NCBI GenBank assembly: GCA_001725155.1
Contig: MEFP01000030.1
Coordinates: 62,001-126,000 of the forward strand
DNA length: 64,000 nucleotides
DNA from: Lysobacteraceae bacterium SCN 69-320
GTDB lineage: Bacteria; Pseudomonadota; Gammaproteobacteria; Xanthomonadales; Rhodanobacteraceae
Direction: 5' to 3'
The notes under the pieces were generated by a model, which searched no databases, was not told the origin of the DNA, and saw only the letters and a program-made list of their open reading frames with translations. Within the stretch, counting starts at the first letter, position 1. Each line of letters starts with the position of its first letter. The position numbers and the translations under genes were made by a program. Positions 8,566 to 18,074 of the stretch are shown here, piece by piece.

Positions 8566-11500
8566 ATGCACCCATACCCCACCAATGCCGACAAAGTACG
8601 TATGCACGTCCTTCACTTCGAAATTGAAGGTATCCAGATTTTCCAGCTGCGGCTCGACCGAAGTGACGACGGCTTGGCCGCCCGCATTCCTTACGAGTTG
8701 ATCGCCAGGATGGAGTTCGCGGGCAGCAACCCATCCCTTACCCTGGACCCAGAACGGGTGCTCCGGGGTCGCGCCTATACTTTCCTCCGTTTCGTCATCG
8801 AACCGGATCTTGACGTGCACCACAGGCTTGTCCACGTTGTGGAACAGCCGGACGACCGGCTTCCAAACGGTTTCATCACCGTCCTCAGATCTTGCTGCAA
8901 CCAAGTCGCCTTCACGTAATTGCTCGATCGCAACAAGACCTCGATCGGTGTGGACAGGCGTTCCAGCCACGAAACACAATCCTATTGGACGAGGCTCTTT
9001 GAACACGAAGTTCGGCTTCAATCTAGTTACGCCGCCAGCCATGAGGCTAATGAAGCTCACTAACCTCTCATCCCGCGCCTCAGCTGGGGTGACTTCCTCG
9101 CCTGAGACAGGGTTTATTGCGGAATAGTCGATGAACGGCTGAATCCAAGAAGCATAAGTCTGCCCAGCCTGAGAGACGATGGCCGCGCCGAACCGCCAAG
9201 CCCCCCCTCGTTCGTTCCATTTGTGATAGGTCCTCTCGAAACGAGAGGGCTCAGTCGCCTTGTAGACCGCCTTGATCTGGTCCGTTGCCTGCCCGCGCGG
9301 AGACGCCGGATCAACACATTCCGGAATCTGATTTAAGTCGGCACCGTTAGACAGCCGAAACGCTTTGAAATCCAGTTGTGGCACGAAAATGCCACCGGCC
9401 GCACTGTTGGAGCCGCCCGTAAATATGCCGCGCGATCCGCCGTTGTAAAATTGTTTATTAGTTTCACAATCACCCCCGCCAACAGGACACCCCTTGTACC
9501 CGGTTGGGTCCTTGCCCGCCAATGGATTGTTGAAGACATACGAATACGGATTCAGGCTCTGACTGTTGCCCGGCGCCTGCACCAGCGGATCGACACTGAG
9601 AAAGCGTCCGGTGATGTAGTCGAAGGCGCGGCCGTTCATATGGATCAGGCGCGTGCCGTCGAGATGCTCATGGCCGGTGAAGCCTCGATGGGTGGTGTCA
9701 CCGTACTGCAGCATCCAGCCGCGGGCGTAAGGCGTCGTCACGCCACGCTGCGTGACCTCGCGCGGACTGCCGAACGGATCGTAGCTGCGCCGGGTCAGTC
9801 CGTCCTCGGGGGCCGCAATGCCGGGGTCGGTTCCGTTGAAGTGTCCCCAGCGGTCGGCCAGCGCAATGGTCGAACCCAGGCGGTCGCGCAGCTGATAGGC
9901 GGTATACGCGGGATCCGCTGTCGAACCGTTCACGACGCGCGAGTACGTGACAGGACCGAGTTCGATGCGATGCACTTCGCGACTGCCGTTGCGCTCGAGT
10001 TCGTATCCCTCGGCACCGTAGAAGGTGACGCCGCCACCGATGTCGTTGCGGCGGTAGCGCGCATTGTCCGGCGCGTAGAAGAACTCGACGCGGCGGTCGC
10101 CCACTCCGTTCAGCGAATCCAGGTGGTCGATGACGATGGGTAGGTTCGATGCGTCATAGGTAACCGAACGAACCAATGTCTCCGGCCCCTGGCTGACCTG
10201 CCCGAGCTGGTTGCCGTTGGCGTCGCAGGTGAAGTTTCGGGTCACGTCGCCGGCGATCGTCGACTTCAGCGCGTTCGGACCGCACTTGCCGTTGAAGCCG
10301 ACGTTGCCGACCGCGTCGCCGTAGACATAGCTGTCGGCGTAATAGGCCTTCGAGGTGATATTGCCGACGGCATCGTAGGTATAGGACAGCTGCGGATAGA
10401 GCGAAGGTTGGTAATCCCAGGTACCGGCCCACTTGCGCACCAGGCTATCGACAGTCAGCAGCCGCTGCAGCTTGTCGTAGGCGTAGGTCTCGATGGAGCC
10501 GCCAGTCTGGTCGACGCCGGTGCGCAGGACATTCTTCAGGCCATAACCCGGCTCGTAGCGCCGCCATTCGCGCTCCTGGCGCTTCAGGTTGCCGAGCGTG
10601 TCGTAGCCGTAGGTCAGCTTGTCCATGCTGTCCGAGAATGTCGGCACTTCGTACGGGCGCCAGGACTGGGCCAGCATCTGTCCGGTGGAGCGGCTGTAGC
10701 TTGCGCTGCCGTACAGCGCGTAGCCGAACTGCTCCTCGGTCGGCTTGCCGTAAGCGTCGGTCTGACTCATCGACCAGAGCGGCGTCATCAGGCGCGCATC
10801 CGTCAGCGCGCTCAACGTGCCGTAACGGTTGTAGCGCTTCCAGACCGTCAGCGGCTGCGGCGCGTTCGGATAGGTGACGCTGGTCAGATAGCCGTAGTAG
10901 CTGTCGTACCGATAGTAGTACTTCAACTCCTTGCCGCCCGGCGTCACATCTTCGATCGTGGTCTTGCGCTCGGTCATGCGACCGCTGGCCGGATCGTAGG
11001 TGTATTCCTCCATCCATTCGGGGCTGCCGCCGGGTGACCCCGTGGCGAGACTACGGTCGCGCGTGACCCGCGCCAGCTGTCCTTTCGCACCGATCGGGTC
11101 GTATTCCCAGGTGTCCAGCAGGCGCTGGTCGGCAAGACCGGTCGGCAGCGACGACGGCGGAGAACGCTCCTGCCGCAAGGTGCGGCCAAGACCATCGCGC
11201 TGCGTCACGCTGCTCGTGACACCACGCGCATCGGTCTGCGTCAGCAGCTCGCCGAGCGCGTTGTAGCTGAAGCTCCAGTTGCCCTGATTCGGATCGTTCG
11301 ACGTCAGGCGATGGCCGAGCGCGTTGTACGTCGCCAGCGTGGACTTGCCATTGGCGTCGCGTATCGCCGCGGCGTTGCCGAGCGGATCGAACCAGAAATT
11401 CGTGAAGCTGCCCGCCGCGTCCTTCGTGCTGACGAGCCGGCCGAGCGCATCATGCTGCCGCGACATCGACAGGCAAAGGTTCGGCGCAGCGGTGCAGGCC

Positions 11501-14500
11501 GCGGCGACAGCCGGAGCCACGTCGATCTTCGTCAGCAGGCCGTCGTAGGTGTACGTCGTGATCGCGTCGCCCTGCGCGTTGCCCTGCGCGGTCAGCTCCG
11601 CCGTCGGCACGCGCTTGCTGCGCATGCGATTGAGGCGGTCGTACGTGAACAGCGTGTATAGCGGCGTTTCGCCGCTGAAATACGGCGCAGAAGCCTGCGT
11701 GGTCACGCCCGTGTTGTCGTAACGCTGCGACTGGTTCACCCAGCGTCCGTCGAAGCTGCGCGTGGCGCGCTTGACCTCGCGACCGAGAATGTCGAACCAG
11801 ATGCGCTGGCTCGGCGCGCCATCGGCGACCGTGCTCTGGTAGTAAGCGGCAAACCCCTCGTCGACGCCGCTACAAGGATTGCAGCGCGTCAGCGCGACCG
11901 ACATCGGCGGCGACAGCGCAGTGACACCGTCGGCCTTCAGCGCGCGACGCTGGATCACGCGCCCGAACACGTCGTAGTCGGTCTTCGTGCGCAGACCGTT
12001 CGGGTCGATGACCTCGATCGCCTGGCCATCGCTCGCGCGCACGCTCGTCGCCGTCGTGTGATTCAGCGCCGGCGACACGGCACTGAGCACGTTCGTCACG
12101 GCCACAGGAAAGTAGCCGTCCGTCGAATAGTCGGTGCGGGTCTCGCGTGCCGGTGCGATGCCCGTGCCGCTGACGGTCTGCACGATCGGCAAGCCGAAGC
12201 TCGGCGATGGATAGCCGATCTCGGTATGCAGACCGATGCCGGACGCGTCGTCGAACAGGTCCGTCGACATCGGCGTACGGTCGCTGTTCCAGCCGTGCAC
12301 GGTACGTACCGTCCGGGTTGCGAGATCCAGGCCCGCCGGCGCGGCGACGCCCTGCGTGCCGTTCACACGCGCGTGGTAGCTCTCGCTGGTCTGCTGCGTG
12401 CTCTCCAGCAGCTTGTCCAGCCACCACTGGTTCAAGGCAGCCGGTGTCTCGTCGTAGGTATAGGTGGACGTGACCACATGGCTGGCCAGGTTGTACCGAT
12501 CACCGCTGGCGGTGCCGGCGCCATCCGTCGTCGTGACCCGCTGGTAGAGCAGGTTGCCCTGCGCGCTCCAGCCCGAAGTCGACAATCTTGGATCACCGTT
12601 GAGCGTCGTCACTGTCGACACGAGCAGGCTTTGCTGGCCGGCCTCCGCGGCGGCGAGGTCGTATACCTTCTTCGTGCTCGAATCCAGGTAAGGCCAATGG
12701 ATCGCGTTGATCGTCGTCGGCGAGCCGCCCTGTCCGGGGCAACCCGCAGTACGGTCGTTGCGGTCGCACTGCCAGTTGAAATCTTCCTGCGAGAGGACGC
12801 CGACCGCCGCAACGGTTCCTGAAAGACGCGACTGGACACGTTGCACGCGGCCGGTCAGCGGGAACTTCTGGTGGAACGTCGTCGTGCGCACGGCGCGGTC
12901 CGAGGGCAGCACCGCTTCGCTCGCGATCGTGCGGAAGCCCTGGAAGCCGCGGCCGGCGCTGTTGTACATCGCGCCGCCGTAGGAATACTTCTGGCTGCGA
13001 ATGCCGGTCGAACTCAGGCCGGTGTTGCCGGCGAGCGTGCCGTTGGAGCGGCCAAGCAGCGAGACGACCGGCATCGACGACTGGAACAGGAAATGCCGAC
13101 CGTCGACATAGCCCGTGTCGATCGTATAGAGCGGGAAATCGGTACCGCTGCGTCCGGCGCTGCTGGACAGCGGGTAGTAATCCCACAGCGCGCGGTCGTT
13201 CAGGCCGTTGACGGCGCCGACCATGAGGTCAGGCAAAGTTGGAGCAAGTCCCGGACGCGCACCGTCGCCGAGATTCTCGTTGATCAGGACGTTGACGTTC
13301 GCGGAGCTGACGAGATCCTGCAGCGGTATCGTCTGTGCGCTGTCCAGGAAACTCGTCGGCGAGCCGGGACCGCCGCCAGCTGCGGCGACGAGCCGGCACA
13401 GGTTGCTCGGGAACAGGGTGCTCGGACGCAGCGGACAGGTGACGTCGGAGACCACGTCAGCCAGGCCGTCGCCGAAATAGTCGTCGACCCGTCCCTGCTG
13501 ATTGCCGAGCGTCGACGTGCCGGAAATGACCGGCGTCTCGTCGACGTGAACGCGAAACGCGTTGTTGCCGGTCTGCACGAAACGGATCGCGTTGAAGCGA
13601 TAGATGCTCGGATCGTAGGCACCGAGGCCGGCCTTGAACGCGTCGGCGCTCTCGACGTTATTCTCGCCAGGATGCGCCGACCAGGCCGTGCCGTCTTCCG
13701 GCGGCGGCGCGGCACAGATGTCGGCAAGACATTTCGCGCCGTAGTTCGCGATGAGCGGGCAGGTCTTGGGCGGATCGTGACCGATCAGCTGATTGGCCGT
13801 CACATACGCATCGAAGCAGATGCGCGCGGCAAAGTGCGCCGGATAGAGGAGATCGGCGCGGCCGTCCGCGTCGATATCCGACCCGATCATCTTGCCGAAG
13901 TAGCGCAGCTGCACCGCACCGCCGACGCCGTCGTAGCGCAGGCCGGCCGTGACGGATTCACTCAGCGTCGCGGGCGCCAGAAGCTTGCCGCCGCGGTTGA
14001 GCTGGATCTGCCAGACGCCGAAGCAGTTGCCGCTGGCGCAGCTGCCGGGCGAGGCCGGTGTCTGCGCCGTGACCGCGTCGTCGAGGCCGTCACCGTTGAC
14101 GTCCATCCAGCGCAGGTCGCGCGAGCTGCCGGAGAAGTTCGCCCCGAGAGCGCTTACCGTGGCGATAGTGACCGAACTGCCGCCGGAAACGGGACTCAGC
14201 TGCAGGATCCGCTGCACGCCGTTGCGGTTGGCGATGACGACATCGGCAGCACCGTTGCCGTCGAAATCGGTGATGTGCTGCACCGACTCCATCGAGCCGC
14301 CGCCCGCATCGAGCGTGCCGATCTCGCCGAAATTCGTGAAGTTGAAGCTCGTCGTCGGCGCCGCAGGATCGGTGTTGATAGGGCCAGGCTTTGCATTGAG
14401 GAACAGGCACAGCGGTACGCTGCCCGACGGCACGACGCCGCGGGAAGTGCTGCCGCCACCGCCGTTCGTGTTGCATACGCCCTGCGGTCCGAGGCGCAGC

Positions 14501-17500
14501 AGCACGTCCGGTGCGCCGTCGGCGTTGAAATCAGCGATGCCGACGACCTGCGTCAGTGCAAGCGCCTCGCTTTCATCGTCGTTGGGTTTGACGTCGCCGA
14601 GCAGCGGCAGATTCGTGGTCACCACGTGGAAATAACTGTCGGCAGCGGCCGTGCAGGTCGTCGCACCGCCGTCGCAGATCGGCTGCCCACGCCCGCGCTT
14701 CCACTTATAGATCTTGTTACCTGCGAACAGCTCGGCGATTCCGTCGCCATCGAGGTCGCTGGCCCGCGCGTAGGAATTGATGCCGGTCAGGGTCACGATG
14801 CCCTGCGTCACACGATCGGCCGTCACCTTGGCCAGTTGCACCTCGGTGAGCCAGTTGCTGCCGTCATAGCGCGACTTGGCGATCCAGAATTCGCGGGTGC
14901 CGTCGCCGTCGAGATCGCCGACCGCCTCGATGCGGTTGCGCACATAGCGCGGAGCGATCGAGCGTTCCACATCGTCGCCGAGCGGCTCGTCGGGCTCCGG
15001 CGACTGGGTGCCGGGCGGGTCGATCGAGAACTTGCGGCTTGTGAACGTCCAGCTGCCGTCCGACCAGGTGAAGTTCGTCGGATTCAGACAAGTCGGCGAA
15101 CCGCCGGCCACCGGATACGCGCATTCCTCGACGCGCCGCAGCAAACTGCGCCCGCTGTAGTAGCTGTAGTCGAGGGCCGTAATCGGATCGACGTAGCTGA
15201 GCCGGTATTCGCGTGCGGGATGGATCGAATCCGGCGAATAGGTGCGGATCGTCTCGAGACGCTGCGTCTGCTGTGTCGTGCCGCCGGCGATGGCCGACGA
15301 ACCGCGGTCGTTGGCGCTGTCGTAGCTCGGACGCAGGCCGTAGACGAACTCGACGCGGCGCGACGGCGGCGCGAACGTGTTTTCGACACCGGCCAGCGTC
15401 GATCCCGTATACAGGATGCGGTCGAGCACGATCTCGCCGGGGTCGGCCGCAACCTCCTTCTTCTCGGCATAGCAGTAGTCGATGGTGTTGCCGGTATTGT
15501 CCTCGGCGCGGCTGAGCAGCCAGGACAGTTCGCGGTTCTGGCCGTCGTTCCGCTGCACGCTGATGCGCGGCAACGCGCCACCGGTGCAGGAATAGGCGGC
15601 AGGTGTGCAGCCATAGGTCAGTTTGCGGCCGTCCTTCTGCTGCACGCTGAAGCAGGCACCACTGCCTTCGAGCGAGGAGCTACTCTGCGTCACCTTCGCA
15701 AAGCTGTCGATTTCGGTGCGATAGACCGTATTCGCAGCACCGTACGAACCGCTGACGGCGATGAGCCGCTGGCCGTCGAGACACAGGCGGTCACTGCCGT
15801 CCAGCCGCACACCACGTGTGATTGCATCCTGCGCGACAGTCTGCGGACAGCGGTGAATGCTGCCGCCGGCGCTGATGCTCCAGCCCAGGCCCGCGACACC
15901 GTTGCCCGCACGGCTGCTGTAGCTCAGCGTGACCGACGGCTGCATGCCGGCGCGGCCGGGCGGAACCTGGATGGGGATCGAATAGCTCGCTGCACCGCCA
16001 TCGACGCCGGCCTCGCCGGCAACGACGCCGACATTCGGCTCGTGCGGCGGCAGGTCGGCCAGATTCGAGATCTGCGGCGCCGGCGGAACGCTGATGACGC
16101 CCGTGTCGCTCGGCGTCGGTCCCACCGCACGGACTTCCGGAGTCTTGTCGAGCAAGGTCGCGCCAGGCGTACCTGGTGTGCCGGACCAGAGTTCGAACTG
16201 AACACGGTCGCCGTGCTGCAGGGTGGCCGCGACGTTGCCGAAATCCGCCGTGTCCAGCGCCGTCGAGGAATAGCTCAATGTCGCGATGTCGCGCCGCCAG
16301 GGCTTGCCGATGCCGTTGCCGGCCCAGCTCACCCAGACAGAGCACTGACCGCCCGGCGTCGTCGCCTGGCAGGTGTACTGGTTGACCGTGATCTCCTGCA
16401 GCCGGCTGGTCCGCGTGACCTGACAGGACTGCGAGTTCAACGTGCAGTTGCCTGCCGGACCCAGCGTGGGCAGGTAAGCCGGCTTCTGCACTCCCAGTAT
16501 GGTCGGAGCACCAGGAACTGCGCCCGTCGTCGTGATCGCGAAATTCGTATCGGCCGTGCGGTAGTTGGACGCGGCAAGGAACGTGCGCGTATACGTGCCG
16601 ACGAGCTTGTTGTTGTTGCAGGTGGTGGAGCTGGAGCACGACGTCGTCGCATAGCCGTTCGGATAGCCGATGCCGTAGTGGAAATACAGGTTGAACGTAT
16701 CGGTGCCCAGCGGCAGGGAAGTCAGCGGCGTGGTGCGCTGCGCCTGTACGAATATCGGCTTGCCGCGCTGCTCGGCATCCGCATCATCGTTGAACATCAG
16801 CTTGACGGCGGCCTCACCGAACTTGCCGCGCTCGCCGCCGAGCGAAATCTGCATCACCGTCATGACGACGCCGGGCACACCGTCCACGGCGTTCGTTCCG
16901 GTGAAATGATTCCAGTATCCGGAGAAAATCTGGTTGGCAGCGAGTTCCGAGGTCGCTTCGGTGCCGTAGATCTCAGTGGTCTCGGGGGCAGAATTGCCGG
17001 CGTAGTACGTCGGATTCAGCCGCGTCATGTCGCTGAGACATTCGTCCATCTTGTTGCCGGGCATCTGCGCGGACGGAATTTCATTCCAGCGCCAGCGCGC
17101 CGCGATGCGCGAGGGATCATCGCGGAAGAAGCGGAAGCGCACATATCCGACCGCGCTGCTGACGACGACACCGCTCTCCTTGCGGTACTCGCGAATCGTC
17201 GCCCCCCAGCTATCGCCGGTCTCGCTGATATCCGTCATCTCGGTGGCCAGCCAGGTCGAATGGCCATACTTGTTGAAGGTGTAGAGGAAGGCTTTCAGGC
17301 GCTTGCGGTCGTCGCTGTAGACGAGATCCCAGCCAGTGCCGTAGCGGTCCGGATTCCACCAGCGGCCGGGCTGCGCGACAGCGACGCCCGGCAACCAGGC
17401 GTCGTGATTCACGCCCGAACCATTGCAGATCATGTTCGCCGTATCCGCGCCGATCTCGTCGATGGACTGCGCCCGCAACGGGGCAGACAGCAGAAACAGC

Positions 17501-17550
17501 ACGAACAACACGCCGCAGAAAAGCGGCCATCCCCTGTATGTACCTTTCAT
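8215..17550 (-). CDS. Giant Sec-exported SpvB/FG-GAP/RHS polymorphic toxin with Hint and C-terminal toxin domain
   Basis: From the chosen start at 17550 the product is 3111 residues. An ATG seven codons upstream is possible, but the signal peptide (MKGTYRGWPLFCGVLFVLFLL...) starts here. Domains in order: signal peptide (1-28); a beta module with GRWWNPDRYGTGWDLVY and FLYTFNKYGHSTWL (about 60-180); an SpvB-type segment (GEAGVDGGAASYSIPIQVPPG, then VTLSYSSRAGNG); FG-GAP/VCBS repeats (DLDGDGTREFWIA, DFNADGAPDVLL, DVNGDGLDDAV); RHS/YD repeats (YDALGRLVS and others); the RHS core ending in GRFLSVDPL...NPYSYVFNNPL...DPTGY; a Hint domain (CFVAGTPVHTDRGL... to ...VHN); and a 115-residue toxin ending DDVPYNR. 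No VgrG, PAAR or T6SS gene is nearby, so Sec plus surface assembly is more likely than T6SS delivery. Confidence 0.93.
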   Translation of the reverse strand: MKGTYRGWPLFCGVLFVLFLLSAPLRAQSIDEIGADTANMICNGSGVNHDAWLPGVAVAQPGRWWNPDRYGTGWDLVYSDDRKRLKAFLYTFNKYGHSTWLATEMTDISETGDSWGATIREYRKESGVVVSSAVGYVRFRFFRDDPSRIAARWRWNEIPSAQMPGNKMDECLSDMTRLNPTYYAGNSAPETTEIYGTEATSELAANQIFSGYWNHFTGTNAVDGVPGVVMTVMQISLGGERGKFGEAAVKLMFNDDADAEQRGKPIFVQAQRTTPLTSLPLGTDTFNLYFHYGIGYPNGYATTSCSSSTTCNNNKLVGTYTRTFLAASNYRTADTNFAITTTGAVPGAPTILGVQKPAYLPTLGPAGNCTLNSQSCQVTRTSRLQEITVNQYTCQATTPGGQCSVWVSWAGNGIGKPWRRDIATLSYSSTALDTADFGNVAATLQHGDRVQFELWSGTPGTPGATLLDKTPEVRAVGPTPSDTGVISVPPAPQISNLADLPPHEPNVGVVAGEAGVDGGAASYSIPIQVPPGRAGMQPSVTLSYSSRAGNGVAGLGWSISAGGSIHRCPQTVAQDAITRGVRLDGSDRLCLDGQRLIAVSGSYGAANTVYRTEIDSFAKVTQSSSSLEGSGACFSVQQKDGRKLTYGCTPAAYSCTGGALPRISVQRNDGQNRELSWLLSRAEDNTGNTIDYCYAEKKEVAADPGEIVLDRILYTGSTLAGVENTFAPPSRRVEFVYGLRPSYDSANDRGSSAIAGGTTQQTQRLETIRTYSPDSIHPAREYRLSYVDPITALDYSYYSGRSLLRRVEECAYPVAGGSPTCLNPTNFTWSDGSWTFTSRKFSIDPPGTQSPEPDEPLGDDVERSIAPRYVRNRIEAVGDLDGDGTREFWIAKSRYDGSNWLTEVQLAKVTADRVTQGIVTLTGINSYARASDLDGDGIAELFAGNKIYKWKRGRGQPICDGGATTCTAAADSYFHVVTTNLPLLGDVKPNDDESEALALTQVVGIADFNADGAPDVLLRLGPQGVCNTNGGGGSTSRGVVPSGSVPLCLFLNAKPGPINTDPAAPTTSFNFTNFGEIGTLDAGGGSMESVQHITDFDGNGAADVVIANRNGVQRILQLSPVSGGSSVTIATVSALGANFSGSSRDLRWMDVNGDGLDDAVTAQTPASPGSCASGNCFGVWQIQLNRGGKLLAPATLSESVTAGLRYDGVGGAVQLRYFGKMIGSDIDADGRADLLYPAHFAARICFDAYVTANQLIGHDPPKTCPLIANYGAKCLADICAAPPPEDGTAWSAHPGENNVESADAFKAGLGAYDPSIYRFNAIRFVQTGNNAFRVHVDETPVISGTSTLGNQQGRVDDYFGDGLADVVSDVTCPLRPSTLFPSNLCRLVAAAGGGPGSPTSFLDSAQTIPLQDLVSSANVNVLINENLGDGARPGLAPTLPDLMVGAVNGLNDRALWDYYPLSSSAGRSGTDFPLYTIDTGYVDGRHFLFQSSMPVVSLLGRSNGTLAGNTGLSSTGIRSQKYSYGGAMYNSAGRGFQGFRTIASEAVLPSDRAVRTTTFHQKFPLTGRVQRVQSRLSGTVAAVGVLSQEDFNWQCDRNDRTAGCPGQGGSPTTINAIHWPYLDSSTKKVYDLAAAEAGQQSLLVSTVTTLNGDPRLSTSGWSAQGNLLYQRVTTTDGAGTASGDRYNLASHVVTSTYTYDETPAALNQWWLDKLLESTQQTSESYHARVNGTQGVAAPAGLDLATRTVRTVHGWNSDRTPMSTDLFDDASGIGLHTEIGYPSPSFGLPIVQTVSGTGIAPARETRTDYSTDGYFPVAVTNVLSAVSPALNHTTATSVRASDGQAIEVIDPNGLRTKTDYDVFGRVIQRRALKADGVTALSPPMSVALTRCNPCSGVDEGFAAYYQSTVADGAPSQRIWFDILGREVKRATRSFDGRWVNQSQRYDNTGVTTQASAPYFSGETPLYTLFTYDRLNRMRSKRVPTAELTAQGNAQGDAITTYTYDGLLTKIDVAPAVAAACTAAPNLCLSMSRQHDALGRLVSTKDAAGSFTNFWFDPLGNAAAIRDANGKSTLATYNALGHRLTSNDPNQGNWSFSYNALGELLTQTDARGVTSSVTQRDGLGRTLRQERSPPSSLPTGLADQRLLDTWEYDPIGAKGQLARVTRDRSLATGSPGGSPEWMEEYTYDPASGRMTERKTTIEDVTPGGKELKYYYRYDSYYGYLTSVTYPNAPQPLTVWKRYNRYGTLSALTDARLMTPLWSMSQTDAYGKPTEEQFGYALYGSASYSRSTGQMLAQSWRPYEVPTFSDSMDKLTYGYDTLGNLKRQEREWRRYEPGYGLKNVLRTGVDQTGGSIETYAYDKLQRLLTVDSLVRKWAGTWDYQPSLYPQLSYTYDAVGNITSKAYYADSYVYGDAVGNVGFNGKCGPNALKSTIAGDVTRNFTCDANGNQLGQVSQGPETLVRSVTYDASNLPIVIDHLDSLNGVGDRRVEFFYAPDNARYRRNDIGGGVTFYGAEGYELERNGSREVHRIELGPVTYSRVVNGSTADPAYTAYQLRDRLGSTIALADRWGHFNGTDPGIAAPEDGLTRRSYDPFGSPREVTQRGVTTPYARGWMLQYGDTTHRGFTGHEHLDGTRLIHMNGRAFDYITGRFLSVDPLVQAPGNSQSLNPYSYVFNNPLAGKDPTGYKGCPVGGGDCETNKQFYNGGSRGIFTGGSNSAAGGIFVPQLDFKAFRLSNGADLNQIPECVDPASPRGQATDQIKAVYKATEPSRFERTYHKWNERGGAWRFGAAIVSQAGQTYASWIQPFIDYSAINPVSGEEVTPAEARDERLVSFISLMAGGVTRLKPNFVFKEPRPIGLCFVAGTPVHTDRGLVAIEQLREGDLVAARSEDGDETVWKPVVRLFHNVDKPVVHVKIRFDDETEESIGATPEHPFWVQGKGWVAARELHPGDQLVRNAGGQAVVTSVEPQLENLDTFNFEVKDVHTYFVGIGGVWVHNQSVRGTPETMRWKLGPNDMDFRGSGKTVNEAINTAFEKTGIPRNEFDVTKWGRDANGKSFPVEWRHSSGAEVNVDWPHARHGPDVPHVGYQTGGKRGDGGAVRGHILLDDVPYNR
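8575..8977 (-). other. Pretoxin Hint (hedgehog/intein) autoprocessing domain
   Basis: The domain starts with CFVAGTPVHTDRGLVAIEQL, where the first Cys is the splice nucleophile. It continues with TPEHPFWVQGKGWV (the block-B TxxH motif) and ends with DVHTYFVGIGGVWVHN, the usual terminal His-Asn. In polymorphic toxins such a domain cleaves itself to free the toxin tip. Confidence 0.85.
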
Positions 17551-18074
17551 GTCAACGTCTCTTGCGGCCATTCACGGATAGGCGCGGAGCTCGCGAAGCT
17601 CTCTGGCGCATTTCAGGTAACGGAAGCCGGCGCGAAACGTGATCAGGAAGATGCAGTGCGGCGGCGACCACCCGCGGTCGCGACGAAATGAACCTGGCTG
17701 GGGGGACGACTGCTCGTGCTGCAGCACGCGTGCGGAGGGTTTCGCGACGACGCGGCTCCGGCCCGACCCGTCCGATTCCGACCGGAAATCCGCAAGCCCC
17801 GGACGCCATACCGGCGATGCCTCGCAGTCTCGGCGGAAATTTGCAGCGGAAGAAGACGGCGCGCCGAAGTAACGGCTTGACGCGGAGGGCATTGACCACC
17901 CCGTTACGGCCGGCTTCGCCAACCCACCGGGCGACCGGCGTCGCATCGACCGCCCCAACCTGCACGCCCGCCATACGGGACCGCAGGGGGGGCAGATGCA
18001 ATATGCCAAGGCAGCCGCTATCATCCGCGGTTCCGTTTTTCCATCCCTTTATCCGAATTGAAGGATATGCCGCG
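17551..18074. other. Intergenic region between the RHS gene and metK
   Basis: This 524-bp gap between divergent genes carries both promoters. The minus-strand sequence just before the RHS start includes AAGAGACG, a fair ribosome site for the start at 17550. On the plus side, AAGGAT at about 18061-18066 is the metK ribosome site. Short open frames exist (for example minus strand 17552-18001), but their Arg/Ala/Pro-rich products look like non-coding translation. I found no recognisable S-adenosylmethionine or S-adenosylhomocysteine riboswitch, RNA gene or repeat family. Confidence 0.4.

Larger units (their letters stand above)
7784..9490. other. Region of lower GC: toxin tip, Hint domain and immunity gene
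   Basis: By eye the base composition drops from the GC-rich pattern of the RHS body to near-balanced composition just after the RHS core motif DPTGY (about 9495) and recovers before the DUF4893-like gene (end 7646). The change falls at the domain boundary where RHS tips are known to be exchanged, which supports horizontal replacement of the toxin/immunity cassette. A windowed GC calculation would test it. Confidence 0.65.

Noticed and set aside
8215-17550. Type VI secretion effector
   Set aside because: No PAAR domain at the N-terminus, no VgrG, Hcp or chaperone genes nearby, and a Sec signal peptide is present instead.
12841-17691. A 1616-residue open frame on the plus strand opposite the RHS gene
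   Set aside because: It mirrors the third-codon GC bias of the RHS gene; the product is Arg/Ala/Val-rich without domains, while the minus strand shows clear RHS, FG-GAP and SpvB motifs.
17552-18001. Possible small gene on the minus strand in the RHS-metK gap
   Set aside because: Overlapping frames in two phases give equally plausible Arg/Pro-rich products; no ribosome site or known motif supports either.
17551-18074. S-adenosylmethionine or S-adenosylhomocysteine riboswitch upstream of metK
   Set aside because: I could not find the conserved core of any known class; only a normal ribosome site is visible. A covariance-model search would settle it.
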